Shown: piece by piece, positions 43,600 to 55,194 of the stretch | Layout of the letters: the number at the start of each line of letters is the position of its first letter | Position numbering within the stretch: position 1 is the stretch's first letter | Origin: Zeus faber | Lineage: Eukaryota > Chordata > Actinopteri > Zeiformes > Zeidae | Assembly: GCA_960531495.1 (NCBI GenBank) | Contig: OY482852.1 | Location: forward strand, 31,864,573 to 31,928,572 | Direction of reading: 5' to 3' | DNA length: 64,000 nucleotides | Made by a program: the position numbers and the translations under genes | Notes under the pieces: model-generated | What the model was told of the DNA's origin: nothing | The model's input: the letters and a program-made list of their open reading frames with translations, nothing else | The model's database searches: none

Positions 43600-43760
43600 A
43601 AGTAATGCACAAGCCATCAGTCTTGGCTAGCAGATAGTCAGGGACCATTTCATGTTTTAATAGGGTTAGTCTATGAGATTTGTCATTGGCAGCTAGGAGA
43701 TGGAAACCCTTAAAGGTTTTGTTGGCGGACGCAGAGAGCATGTTGTCAATATGATCAGCT
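43600..43760 (-). pseudogene. ERV-C envelope, transmembrane-subunit core part
   Basis: Minus-strand reading LADHIDNMLSASANKTF and LLKHEMVPDYLLAKTDGLC. The latter resembles the LQNRxALDYLLAxxGGxC region of retroviral transmembrane subunits. Bounded on one side by the gypsy insertion, on the other by the SINE. Confidence 0.65.
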
Positions 43761-43765
43761 AGGAA

Positions 43766-44175
43766 TGTTAGGCCCACGGCCTCCCAGCGCCACTAGAGGC
43801 CGCCCTTGCCCCATCTGCAGCTTCCTACTCAAGCCCAATTGCACACACCTGGGATCAATTACCTGCACAGTATTTAGCCCCAGCTTCCTAGCCATCTTTT
43901 GCCAGACCGTCAACTAGTTTTCCCCGAGTTGTATCGCTATTGGCTCCCTTCCTAGTTCCTGTCTTGTTGTCTCGCCTTCCCCTTACCTGCTTGTCTCCTC
44001 TCGTCGACCCAGTCTGTCTCCCAAGTCCCGCCAGCCCGGTTTACCTGCCCGTCTCCGCTCGTCGACCAAGGCTCTCAGTCCACCTCCATCCAGCCTGGTT
44101 CCCCGTCTCTCCACCCGGATCCTGGACCCCATCTCCTGGTCATCATCATCCCTGCCCTGCCCTGCTCCATCCCCT
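43766..44175 (+). repeat. gypsy 5' LTR (truncated)
   Basis: Matches the first about 410 bp of the 3' LTR with scattered differences, then breaks off into RT coding sequence. Confidence 0.9.
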
Positions 44176-44176
44176 G

Positions 44177-46248
44177 AATGACATCACGATCAAGTACCCC
44201 TTTCCCCTGATGGATTCAGTCTTCCTCCCCATCCAGGGTGCCACCCACTTTTCCAAGCTCGACCTCCGCGACAATTACCACCTGGTCCGCATCCGCGAAG
44301 GGGACGAGTGGAAGACTGCATTCAACACCCCGCTCGGACACTTTGAATACCTCGTTATGCCCTTTGGGCTGTCAAATGCCCCAGCGGTCTTCCAGGCCCT
44401 AATTAACCATGTCCTCCGGGACATGCTCAACTCCTTTGTCTTTGTTTACCTCGACAACATCTTGATTTTTTCCAAATCCCTCTCCGACCACGAAAAGCAT
44501 TTACGCCTGGTGCTGCAGCGCCTCCTGGAAAACCGTCTGTTTGTTAAGGCAGAGAAGTGTGTCTTCTATGTTCCATCCATTTCCTTCCTAGGGTTCATCA
44601 TTGGCCGAGGGAGGCTGGAGATGGACCCCAAGAAGGTGGCCGCCGTGGTGGGGTGGCCAACCCCAGCCAATAGGAAGCAGCTCCAACGGTTCCTCGGGTT
44701 TGCAAACTTCTACCGGCGCTTCATCTGTAACTTCAGTCGCATCGCTGCTCCCCTCTCAGCCCCTACCTCCACTGCAGTGGCCTTCAAATGGACCCCTGTG
44801 GCCGGGGCCGCGTTCCTAGACCTCATGACCCGCTTTTCTTCGGCCCCAGTCCTGGCCCAGCCCGACGCCAACCTGTAGTTCGTGGTAGAGGTGGACACTT
44901 CAGACACGGGGGTAGGAGCAGTACTTTCTCAGCGCTCCCCAACCGATGGTAAGCTCCACCCCTGTGCCTTTCTGTCCCGCAGGCTCACACCACCTGAGCG
45001 CAACTATGACGTGGCTAACCGGGAACTACTGGCTGTCAAACTAGCCCTGGAGGAATGGCGCCACTGGCTTGAGGGAGCAATCCACCCCTTCGTCGTCTGG
45101 ACCGATCAAAAGAACTTGGCCTATATCCGGACGGCGAAGCGGCTCAACTCCCGGCAGGCCAGGTGGGTGTTGTTTTTTGGCCGGTTTAACTTCCCAATCC
45201 TACCGCCCAGGAACCAAGAACACCAAACCTGACGCCCTGTCCCGTGTGTTCGCGCCAGAGGAGAAGACAGAGGATCCTGAACCCATCCTTCCACCCCTGT
45301 GCCTTGCCGCCACACACCTGGGAGTTCGAGTCCCTCGTCACCCAAGCGCAGGAGCACCAGCCCGACCCAGGTACCGGACCGCCTGTTCGTCCCTGACTCT
45401 GCACGCTCCCAGGTTCTGCAGTGGGCCCATGCCTCCCGCCTCAGCTGCCACCCCGGGATCACCCGCACCCTGGCCGTCGTCCGCCAGCACTTCTGGTGGC
45501 CGTCCCTGCTCCCTGACACCCGGTCCTTCGTCTCGGCCTGCCCCACCTGCGCCTGGTCCAAGACCTCCACCCGACCCTGCTCCGGCCTCCTCCGCCCATT
45601 ACCCATCCCGACTCGTCCTTGGTCCCACATCGCCCTGGACTTCGTCACCGGTCTTCCACTATCCCGGGGCAACACTACCATCCTCACGGTGGTGGACTGC
45701 TTTTCTAAGGCGGCCCACTTCCTCCCCCTGCCCAAGCTACCATCGGCGAGGGAGACCGCAGACCTGCTGGTGGCAGAGGTGTTCCGCCGCCATGGCATTC
45801 CGGCAGACGTGGTGTCAGAGGACCCCAGTTCACCTCCAAGGTCTGGCGCGCCTTCTGCTCGGCCCTGGGGGCACAGGTCAGTCTCTCCTCCGGTTTCCAC
45901 CCCCAGACCAACGGCCAGACGGAGCGGGCGAACCAGGAGGTGGAGGCCATGCTCCGCTGCCTGACAACCACCAGCCCCACCTCCTGGAGCGACCAGCTGC
46001 CATGGGCCGAGTACGCCCACAACACCCTGGTGAACGCCTCCTCCGGCCTGTCGTCCTTCCAATGCTCTCTGGGCTACCAACCCCCGCTGTTCCCTGCCCA
46101 GGAGGCTGAGATCGCCGTACCCTCCGTCCAGGCGTGGAGGAGGGTAGGGCCCGCTCTGCCCTACTCCGGGCCTCTGCCAGGTCCCAGCGGCAGGCGAACC
46201 GGCACCGTGAGTCCGCACCTACATACGTCCGCCAAGGGGCGTCCGTAG
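44177..46248 (+). pseudogene. gypsy pol remnant: RT, RNase H, integrase
   Basis: RT (44180-44876): [26 protein letters not shown] and [12 protein letters not shown] (YLDD changed to YLDN). A TAG at 44876-44878 separates it from RNase H in the same frame ([32 protein letters not shown], 44882-45232). After a frameshift the integrase (45370-45830) has a Zn-finger-like H..C..CPTC region and [20 protein letters not shown]...AAHFLPLP. A further frameshift near 45830 follows, then [18 protein letters not shown] (46010-46070). Non-functional. Confidence 0.92.
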
Positions 46249-46265
46249 AGGGGGGGGGGGGGTAC

Positions 46266-46798
46266 TGTTAGGCCCACAGCCTCCCAGCGCCACTAGAGGC
46301 CGCCCTTGCCCCATCTGCAGCTTCCTACTCAAGCCCAATTGCACACACCTGGGATCAATTACTTGCACAGTATTTAGCCCCAGCTTCCTAGCCATTCTTT
46401 GCCAGATCGTCAACTAGCTTTCCCCGAGTTGTTTCGCTATTGGCTCCCTACCAAGTTCCAATTCCTAGTTCCTAGTTTGTCTTGTTGTCTCGCCTTCCCC
46501 TTACCTGCTTGTCTCCTCTCGTCGACCCAGTCTGTCTCTCCAAGTCCAGCCAGCCCGGTTTACCTGCCTGTCTCCGCTCGTTGACCAAGGCTCTCAGTCC
46601 ACCTCCATCCAGCCTGGTTCCCCGTCTCTCCACCCAGATCCTGGACCCCATCTCCTGGTCATCATCCCTGCCCTGCTCCATCCCCACCCGACCGGGTCCC
46701 CCCGGCCGGCTCCACCGTCCCGGTTAATAAACATCCTTTGCCTGCCTCCAGTCTCCCTGTGTCGTGCGTTTGGGTTCCTCCCAGTTCTGGTCGTGACA
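46266..46798 (+). repeat. gypsy 3' LTR
   Basis: Complete 533 bp LTR from TGTTAG to GTGACA, with AATAAAC at about 46724-46731 as a polyadenylation signal. Confidence 0.93.
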
Positions 46799-46849
46799 AG
46801 GAAAGCCCCACCATACCATGGGAACAAGCCTATACCCCTTTTCTCACCT

Positions 46850-47770
46850 AAAGAGATTCACCAGTGGGAAGACCCAAGATTTTCAAACTGAGCCAGTTCG
46901 CAGGACTTGACATGATTGTGTGATAGGGAGGGGTAATGTGAGGATGATATGGTGAGCATGCCATTGTAGCCAGGTAACAGCATCCTGTCCATCCATGTGT
47001 CGAAATGGCTACACAAGTTGGTCCTACGCCAGGGTAGACCATATAGGAACGACCAATCATTTCGGACTAGTATGTGCAGAGTCGGTGTCATCATGTGTTG
47101 GGTCAGTTCCCAGAGTGTTCAGACCACCCTTCGTTGCATGCAAGCAGTTGGAAAGCGGCGTACCTGTGTTACCTTGGAGGTAAATGGAGTGCCGTTGTCA
47201 ATGTTAATATAAGTTGGTATTCCGAATCGAGAAATTTATTTTGCTAGTATTTTCACGACTGTTTGAGCATTTTCCTTCAAACATGGCCTTCACATATTTG
47301 GATAATTGATCTACAATTACAAGCATGTATTGTCGAGACCCTATTTTAGGCATGTAAGTAAAGTCTATCTGTAATGATTGAAAGGGGACCATGGGGCAGC
47401 GGTAGAGCATGGTGCTGGGCGTTTCGAAGACCAATGTTAGTATACCCACATTCAAGACATGATGATTGGATTATTTTTACTCTGCGCGAGGTGCCATTTA
47501 CACAAAAGCAAGTTTTTAAGCCTTGTATAACCCCTCTTTGCCGAAAAAAGGGTGAGCAGGGAAACTCAGCTGCTGCCCTCTTAGCTACTGCGTCAGCTAA
47601 GTCATTCCGAGTCTGACACTGATCTCCTAATGTGCTATGTCCTTTTACCTTTACCACGGCCAATTGGGACAGGAGCGAGATCGCTGCAAGTTTATCAGAC
47701 ACCAATGTAGAGTGTGAGATAGGTTTACCGTCTGACACGAAACCTCTCTTGCCATAATTTGCTAAAATCA
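46850..47770 (-). pseudogene. ERV-C integrase remnant
   Basis: Minus strand: an N-terminal Zn region (CLECGYTN near 47450), core start LQIDFTYMPKIG...YMLVIVDQLSKYVKA (47290-47395), and IDNGTPFTSKVTQ (47170-47210) with the second catalytic Asp. Frameshifts separate the blocks. The far end is cut by the gypsy insertion. Confidence 0.8.
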
Positions 47771-48400
47771 TGCACTATAACCAAAAGCATATCGAGAGTC
47801 AGTGGATACAGTCAACCTTTGTCCTTTTAACAATATGCACGCATGCGTTAATGCAACTAGTTTGGCAGCCTATGCTGATGCATAATATAAGGAATATGCC
47901 TCATGAATAGTGTTGGGCAGTTCATACACACTGAAGCCAGTTAAATTGACTCCATCGCACGGTTTGGAATATGATCTTTCCACATAAATGTGTTTGCCAT
48001 CCGGCAAGGGGGTGGACTGTAAGTCTGAGTGAGCAGATGGACACTGTGCAATCTTATTTAAACATTCATGGGATTCAGTCATCTTGTCATATACAGTATG
48101 TAAAGGAGCTGAGCTGTCATTGGTTGCGATGTTAGGTTGAGTAAGATGGTAGTAACATGATGTGTTGTGTGTAATTGTAATGGGTGTGATAACACCACCT
48201 TTTAAGCATTCTCGACCATCAATGCACACACCGCTACAGCCCTTAAACATGAGGGCATGCCCTGGACTACCGTAGGCAATGTTTTTGATAGATAAGCCAC
48301 AGGACTATAACCAGTCCCATGAGCCTGCGCTTGAACTCCCGCAACTGAGGCACCATATTCAGACTGGCTCGGTCCAGGTAACATGGTCAGGCGTGTCCTT
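47480..48400 (-). pseudogene. ERV-C connection and RNase H remnant
   Basis: Minus strand: YSPVAYLSKTLPTVVQGMPS (48300-48345), typical of the RT-RNase H link. Further pieces at 47870-48250, then YGKRGFVSDGKPISHSTLV and VVKVKGHSTLGDQCQTRND (47580-47765), the RNase H C-terminal His region. Stops and frameshifts throughout. Confidence 0.78.
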
Positions 48401-48794
48401 TAGGCATGAGGAGTGTAGCACCTTGTCATGGCGGGAACAATCAGGAATCCATTGTCAGCAATAGTTAATCATTCCCAAGAAGCCCATCATAGCCTTCTTG
48501 ATAATCAGAGTTTAAACCGATTCCATCAGCACCACTCTGTCCTTTGATAGCTGCCGCTGGCCTTTGGACACTACAAAGCCTAAATATGTGACTTTTGGAT
48601 TGCACCATTGCAATTTAGCCATTGAAGCTTAATGTCCACAGGAAGCAAGGTGTTGAAGCAACATGAGCGATGCCTCTTCACACAGTTCATGACTCTCAGC
48701 AGAGAGCAGAAGATTGTCCACATACTGTGTGAATGTGGAGAGCGGCAAAAGCTGCAGGGGAATCGATGTAGCTCTGTGGCAGCTATATCGCTTA
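48400..48794 (-). pseudogene. ERV-C reverse transcriptase, palm/thumb part
   Basis: Minus strand: QYVDNLLLS near 48715-48735 (YVDD changed to YVDN) and KVTYLGFVVSKGQ near 48540-48600. The reading stops where an L1 is inserted at 48795 and its other part is found beyond 55195. Confidence 0.8.
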
Positions 48795-48839
48795 TACTGT
48801 TTGCCTTTCGTTCTTTCTTTCTTTTATTTATTTTTTAAC

Positions 48840-50220
48840 CTGTGCTGTCAACATGCTGGGCATACAACACAGAGCATTTGTATGCCATTGCATTCAGGAC
48901 AGAGTTAGTCTGCAAGTGGAGTTCAAGTTCTCAACCTGCAATGCAACTCTTTATTAATTCTTAAATCATCAAGAACTGCTGCAATAACTCTGTTCTGTGG
49001 ATGACCTGTAGAATGACAAGACCACAGTTTTTGGTTATGGAGAGCCACCACCAACCTCCCTCTTTGGAGAACTATTTATCATGTTTGGGTCTATAAACAA
49101 CTGATCACTTCTCCAAGAGGTGGAGAATCACCACGTGGAGACAAATAAACATAGAAACAAACAACATTTACACAAAAACACTGGATGACTTCATGTATTG
49201 AAAAACAGTGCACACATACAACCAACCCCTGGGTGCAGGCACAAGTCGCAGCCGCCGGCAGAGAACCCGGGCCATGGGCGCAAGGCACAGACCGCAGGCC
49301 CAGATCCCGGCCCCACGGCGACAGACCGACACCCAGCCCGAGCCGCCCGCCCCACAGGCGAGCCGGTAGGACCCCTGTACCCACCCCTGCCCTGCACAAG
49401 GGGGAGGCCCGCCCCACCGCGGCCAACCAGACACCCCGCCCGGCGTAAGTGCCAAGTGCCCATATACGTAGCAGCATGTGCCCAGCGCGGGGCACCTCGA
49501 TGTTACACCCCGCCCCCGGCGATGGCGGCAGGCCGCCAGGTATACAGGCGGCCTGTATACCTAGCGGTATACAGGCCGCCTGTATACACCACCCCCAGCA
49601 CCCGGGGCGCCTGCCGACAAAAGGCCAACAGCCGCCCCCCACACCCCAACCCACACCCACAACGGCAAGCAGTCCCCCCAGGGGCCCCGGAAGGCACCCG
49701 GCTGCGCTCTACGCAACCCCGCCAGTCGCAGTACATCCCAAGCTACCAGACACAAGCCGTCAGTAGTCCAGCCAGGCCGGGGCCCACCCGACCACCCCCC
49801 CCGCCAACCACGCGCCCACACCAACCCGCCAGCAACCGCCCACCCCGGAAAAACCCCAGTGCTCTATGTGTACTGTTGGTAATTGCAGTTAAAATTTCGG
49901 GGTTGGGGGTGCGAGTCCTTCAGGCAAGTCGAACCCGAATCACTCGCACCCCTCCTGTCCCACAGACCCTGGTCCGATGGAGTGTTGTTCAGAGTAGGAT
50001 TGGTGCGCTCCAGGCCCCATCAGCCCCCTGGTCAGCCCCCAGCCCCCAAGCATGTAGACTACAGAACAGAGGGCGGCAGACGACACCCCCACCCACAGCC
50101 CAACCCCCCAGCGACGAGCGCCCGGCGCACCGAGAGCATCTGAGGGCGGGTACCGGTGTGATGACAGGAGACCACCCCTCACGAAGGAGACCACATGGTG
50201 AGCCCCGCGCCTAGCACAGC
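48840..50220 (-). other. GC-rich L1 3' UTR
   Basis: About 1.4 kb between the L1 ORF2 stop and the poly(A). Very rich in C on the plus strand (G on the transcript). Long open frames on either strand (for example 49198-50214) are composition artefacts. Sections recur at 21220-22032 and 57993-59005. Confidence 0.75.
49540..49587. repeat. perfect 22 bp inverted repeat made of palindromes
   Basis: GTATACAGGCGGCCTGTATACC (49540-49561) and its exact complement (49566-49587), separated by TAGC. Each arm is itself nearly palindromic, so four alternating copies of TATACAGG lie in 48 bp. Confidence 0.95.
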
Positions 50221-51740
50221 TAGCCAGGTTCAGGACTCTGGTTGACAAGACCAGATGGACCTGCCGACCTGCTGACCAATGAATCAACATAGTTTTGGGA
50301 TATTGCCAATAGTTTTTCCATTGAGATGTAATCTATTAATAACTGCAACCATTGGGATGTGGTGAGATTATCTCTCTTTTTCCAATGTAGTAATATTGTT
50401 TTCTTGGCGATTGTTAAGGCGATCAAAATGGGTTGGTGGTGTTTCAGTGGTGGGTCGACTGAGGAGCAGTCACGAGAAGACAAAAACGGGGAGACTGGAA
50501 TGCTGCGACCCAGAACGGTTGATAGCTTCTTGGTGATGTTGGTCCAGAATCCTAGGATAGGTGGGCAAAGGCAGAAGGCATGCAAGTTTTTGTGTTCCAT
50601 GATATGAGCTCTGTGCAGAATCTAATATTGGATGAGTTGCATTTCGGAGTTGCGGGTCATAGAAAAGGTGTTGTTGCAAATAAGCTTCCACAGGTTGATA
50701 TCAGTGGGAACAGCAAGGTCTCTTTCCCATTTCATTGTAGGTAAAGATAAGGTGTCGTCTGTTTTTAATAAGAGTTTCTGGAAAAGTGATTTTTCAAGTG
50801 ACCGATATGAGTGAGATGTTGTTCATCAATGTGGTTGTAGGATGTTGTTCGTCAATTTGATTTTAACTTTTAGAGACTGCTGTAATTGTAGGAATTGGAG
50901 GAAGCCGTGGCCACCAATATTATATGTTTGGGTTAAGGTTAGGAAGGAGTAATTCCTTGTCTTTTCCAAGACCTATAGATTATTGGTCTGTTTTTAACCA
51001 AGAAATCTGGGGTGTGCCAGATTGGCATGGATTTGTTTGGAGATAGAGTGTGACCACTGAGTTTGAGGAATTTTCACCAGGCCAACAGAGTTGTTGCGAT
51101 AAATGGGTTTTTAATACAATTATGTTTCCTTATACGTAGATTCAGTAAGGAATGGGAGATCGGATAATGATAACTCCTGACATTCAGATTGTTCAATGTC
51201 TTGCCATCCATGGGCCAATTGTTGCTCTGGTTGTAACCATTTAATTATAAATTGAAGATGGTTTGCTCGATAGTAGTATCTAAAGTTTGGGGCTGCTAGG
51301 CCTCCACAGTCTTTGTTTTTCTGTAGTGTTGCTAGTTTAATTCTCGGTTGCTTGTATTTTCAATAAAAATTTGTTGGCTATTGAGTCTAGAGTATTAAAC
51401 CAATGTACTGTTGGTTGCACTGGGGTCCTTGAAAATATATTGTTTATTTTTGGAAGTATATTCATTTTCACTGCTGCTATCCTACCAATTAGTGAGATGG
51501 GTAGGTTGTTCCATCGAATCTGGATTTGAGCAATGGAGTGAAGGGTAAACAAATCTGATAGATTGGAGGAGATATCACTACCAAGGTATCTAATATTGCC
51601 CGTTGTGATGGTCAAGTGAAGTTTCTGGGTTGCAGCACTACAGTCCCCCCCACTGAGTGGTAAGACTGTGCTTTTAGTCCAATTTATTTATTATATAGAT
51701 AGCTGAGAATTTAGATATAATATTGAACACCTCCGGTAGG
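50220..51740 (-). pseudogene. L1 ORF2 C-terminal part
   Basis: Minus strand: TKSTVLPLSGGD (about 51640-51680), RYLGSDISSNLSDLFTL and LISLIGRIAAVKMNILPKIN (51430-51590), HLQNLHAFCLCPPILGFW-like Cys region (50540-50600), ending EKLLAISQNYV near 50300. The order matches L1 RT thumb to C-terminus. Frameshifts between blocks. Confidence 0.85.
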
Positions 51741-51746
51741 AATTCA

Positions 51747-54700
51747 AGATTCAAGATTCAAGAGGTTTATTCGTCACATACATATACATACTTTCATACA
51801 TATATGCAGTGAAATGTAATGCAACGCACCCGGTGATAACACACAATATGAAAAATTTATTTCTCAAAGACCAACTAATTGACTCCTAAATTGTAATACA
51901 ATAAGTCGAATACTTATACAATAAAAATAAAAATACATAGAATAAAATAAAATTATATTAAATAAAATGGAATAGATAGAGGGAATATGCTTATGTATAT
52001 GAATAGGCAATTATGTATATACAGATATGTGCATTAAAGTGGCATGTGAATGAAGTGAGGTGGTGTTTGCGATAATACAGCACAGTATACAACAGTACGG
52101 CGCCGCAATATGGCATCATGAACAACCCTGAACAGTGACACAGTATGCGGTACAGTATGCTACATAATAGTACAGTAAGGTAGTGGAGCCTATGTGTGTG
52201 GCTCAGTGAGGACCCCTGGTGAGGTCAGCGTTGACAGTTCTGATGGCTTGAGGGAAGAAACTCCGTCTCAGTCTCTCTGTTCTCGCTGCGTGACTGCGGA
52301 GGCGCTTGCCTGACCGCAGCAGCTGGAACAGTCCGTTGTTGGGGTGATGAGGATCCTTCATGATCCTGCGGGCTCTGCTACTACACCTCCTGGTGTATAA
52401 CTCCTGCAAGGGGGGGAGGGTAGTTCCAGTGGTACGATCAGCTGAACGCACCAGTCTCTGCAGGGCCCACCTGTCCTGAGCAGTACAGCTCCCAAACCAG
52501 GCAGTGGTGTTGCCTGTCAGGATGCTCTCCACTGCTCCAGAGTAGAAGGACTTAAGGATCCTCACCGAGACCCGGAATTTCATCAGCTGCCTGAGGTGGT
52601 AAAGACGCTTCCTCATCTTTCTCACCAGAGTGTCTGTATGTACAGTCCATGTTAAGTCCTCTGTGATGTGGACTCCCAGGTATTTGAAGCTGCTCACCCT
52701 GTCAACAGAAGTCCTTTTAATCACCAAGGGCGCGTGCGTCCTCGATTGTGATCCTTGCCTAAAGTCCACAATCAGCTGCTTGGTTTTGCTGACGTTCAGG
52801 TGGAGGCTGTTGTCCTGGCACCAGAGTGACAGGTCAGCCACCTCCTCGCGGTAGGCCTTCTCATCGCAGTCAGTGATCAGGCCCATGACCACGGTGTCAT
52901 CAGCAAACTTGATGATGGTGTTGGAGCTGGACCTGGCCACACAGTCATGTGTGTACAAGGAGTACAGTAGGCGGCTGAGGACACAGCCCTGGGGGGATCC
53001 TGTGTTCAGGGTGAGGGAGCTTGACATGTGCTTCCCCACCCTGACCACCTGGGGGCGGGTCCAAGGTGCGGGGGAGGGAGGTGCAGATATAATCCTTAAT
53101 CAGCCTCTCGAAACACTTCATGACCACCGAGGTGAGGGCCACTGGACGGTAGTCATTCAGGTGGGCAGGAGAGGTGATCTTCGGGACAGGAATGACGGTG
53201 GACCTCTTGAAGCAGGACGGGACCACTGATTCAGCCAGGGAGATGTTGAATATTGTGGTGAACACCGGAGCTAGCTGGTTAGCACAGGTCTTCAGTACTC
53301 GCCCAGAGATGCCATCTGGGCCCGCAGCTTTCCTGGTGTTCACACGCATCAGAGCCCTCCTGACCTCGTGCACGGACACTGAGAGTGAGCGCTCATCCCA
53401 GCGGTGTAACTCCAATTAGCCGGCGAGCTAGCGGTGCTGTTGCCAGACTCGAACCGCGCATAAAAGGAGTTCAGTTGGTTGGCTAGGGAGGCGTCCACAC
53501 TCGTGGCTGGGGAGGAGCTGCTGTTGTAATTCGTAATAGTCTGCAGCCCCTGCCACAAGCGTCTTGCTCCACGGTGTCCCTTGTACGTCTGTTAAGCGTC
53601 TTTCACCGCCCTCCGCAGATTGTACGACGCCACTTTGTAATTGTCCATATTTCCGGATACAAGACCGTCGTTGTAAGCGGCCGTGCGAGCGTTCAGAGCG
53701 CAGCGGATGGATTTATCAACCCACGGTTTCTGGTTTGGAAATCTCCGAACTTTCACCGTGGGAACGATGCTGTCTGCTAGTGTAGTTACAAAACTTACTA
53801 CAACCTCCGTAAACTCGCTGACGTCACTTGAACTTAATTGGAACATGTCCCAGTCATTCCTGCCTGTGGGCATCAATCTCTACAACGCCTCCCTCAGAGA
53901 GTCAGACACCCCCTCTCTGTAACCTGACCTCAAAACACGGACTTCCACTTCTGCACCTTCTTCTTTTTGCACATTTATACTGTACATTTTACACTTTACC
54001 ATCTATATAGATATGTTCATATATATATTTATATATAAATATGTTTCTTAATAATTATTATATGTTGTATGTAAATATGTTGTATGTAGATTTGGAGTTG
54101 TAACAAAAGTAATTTCCCCCTGGGATTATTAAAGTATTTCTGATTCTGATTCTGATTCTTATTCAGTCTACGTCAGTCAGAGCGTCCTGAAGCGCAGCCT
54201 CCGATTGGGTCCGTCCACCGCTTCACTTCCCTCGTTTCCACCAGTTCTCGCGCGATCAGAGGCCTGTAAACAGGAACCAGCGAGATCGTGGCGTGATCTG
54301 ATTTCCCAAAAGCAGGGAGCGAAACCGTCTTGTATCTGTTCTTGTAGGGTGTGTAACAATGGTCCAAAGTTGGTTGGTTAATGTGTTGGTGGAAATTAGG
54401 CAGAACTTTTTTAAGGTTGGCCCTGTTAAAGCCCCCAGTCACCACCACAGCCGCGTCGGGATGTCTGTTCTGAAATCCGCACAACACATCGTACAGGACC
54501 GACAGAGCTGCGTCGGTGTCCGCTTGCGGTGGAATATAAACGGCTGTAATGATGAATGTGCTAAATTCCCGGGGGAGATAAAATGGACGGCATAGTATGG
54601 TCACCCGTCCAGGTTGGGCGAGCAGGAGTGGGAGAGGAATTTGGTGTTGTTGGCGTTACACCAGCGGTTGTTTACCATTAGGCAGACACCTCCACCTTTG

Positions 54701-54925
54701 GATTTACCCGACTCCCCCGTTCTGTCGCCGCGGAATACGGAGAAGGACTCGGCTGGACGTATGGCTTTGTCCGGCACCAGTGGGTTCAACCATGTCTCCG
54801 TCAGACAGAGGACGCAACAGTTCCTCGTGTCTCACTGGAATTTAATCCTCGCTCGAAGTTCATCCAGCTTGTTCTCCAGGGACTGGACGTTGGCAAGAAG
54901 GATGCTTGGCAGAGGTGGACGGTAA
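51747..54925 (-). pseudogene. L2/Maui-like LINE copy C, inserted in the L1
   Basis: Minus strand. The 3' end has repeated ATTCAAG at 51747-51765. The RT (52203-53048) is open for 281 codons and keeps FADDTVVMG. The N-terminal RT (52945-53415) has [15 protein letters not shown] deletion near 53050 fuses LPRTLDP to PPGGQGG. Endonuclease pieces lie at 54173-54604 ([22 protein letters not shown]) and 54601-54925 (GGGVCLMVNNRWC, LLANVQSLENKLDELR, the start of the endonuclease). Interrupted at 53850-54160 by another LINE tail. The most complete L2 copy here. Confidence 0.9.
53853..54160 (+). mobile_element. 3' end of another LINE with (TTCTGA) tail, inserted in L2 copy C
   Basis: Plus strand: CATCAATCTCTACAACGCCT coding end, a 3' UTR, then CCCCCTGGGATTATTAAAG and TTCTGATTCTGATTCTGATTC. 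This tail is a common fish LINE ending. The L2 endonuclease resumes on the far side. Confidence 0.75.
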
Positions 54926-54929
54926 GGTT

Positions 54930-55194
54930 GCGTCCTCATTGGGTTCGGTATGTACAACAGGATATCGTCTGCATACACGCTGATTTTGTGAACAGAGTTT
55001 CCTGTTTGTATGCCTACAATATTACTGTTTTGACGGATAGCCGCCGTGAGGGGTTCAATAATGATAGTAAAGGGGAGAGCGGACATCCTTGTCTTGTGCC
55101 GCGTTGTAGAGTGAAACGCTGTGAAGTGTAACCATTGGTGATGACAGAAGCAGATGGAGAGTTGTAGAGGATTCTGATCCATTGAATGAGGGAC
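54930..55194 (-). pseudogene. L1 ORF2 reverse transcriptase palm part
   Basis: Minus strand: GTRQGCPLSPLLFTIIIEPL-type segment (in two frames), then IVGIQTGNSVHKISVYADDI near 54955-55010. The YADD box is intact. The first residues coincide with the element's 5' truncation point. Confidence 0.85.

Larger units (their letters stand above)
43766..46798 (+). mobile_element. Ty3/gypsy (sushi-like) retrotransposon with 5 bp TSD, internally deleted
   Basis: LTRs begin TGTTAGGCCCAC at 43766 and 46266; the 3' LTR ends GTGACA at 46798 (533 bp). The flanks AGGAA (43761-43765 and 46799-46803) are identical. The 5' LTR is cut at about 44175 and joined directly to mid-RT, so its 3' end, PBS, gag and protease are gone. 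A G-rich polypurine tract (46247-46265) precedes the 3' LTR. Length 3033 bp. Confidence 0.95.
48810..55194 (-). mobile_element. L1-type LINE inserted in ERV-C RT, containing an L2
   Basis: Flanks TACTGTTTGCCTTTC (48795-48809) and TACTGTTCGCCTTTC (55195-55209) match at 14 of 15 bases. On the minus strand the element begins in mid-RT (5' truncated) and ends with an A-rich tail at about 48810-48838. An L2 (51747-54925) interrupts its ORF. Its 3' UTR (48840-50220) is GC-rich. Confidence 0.9.

Noticed and set aside
45121-46218. 365-codon open frame on the minus strand
   Set aside because: Antisense of the gypsy RNase H/integrase; high GC makes it open by chance.
49198-50214. 338-codon open frame on the plus strand
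   Set aside because: Low-complexity Pro/Arg/Thr-rich translation of the GC-rich L1 3' UTR. No family motif, and similar frames open on the other strand.
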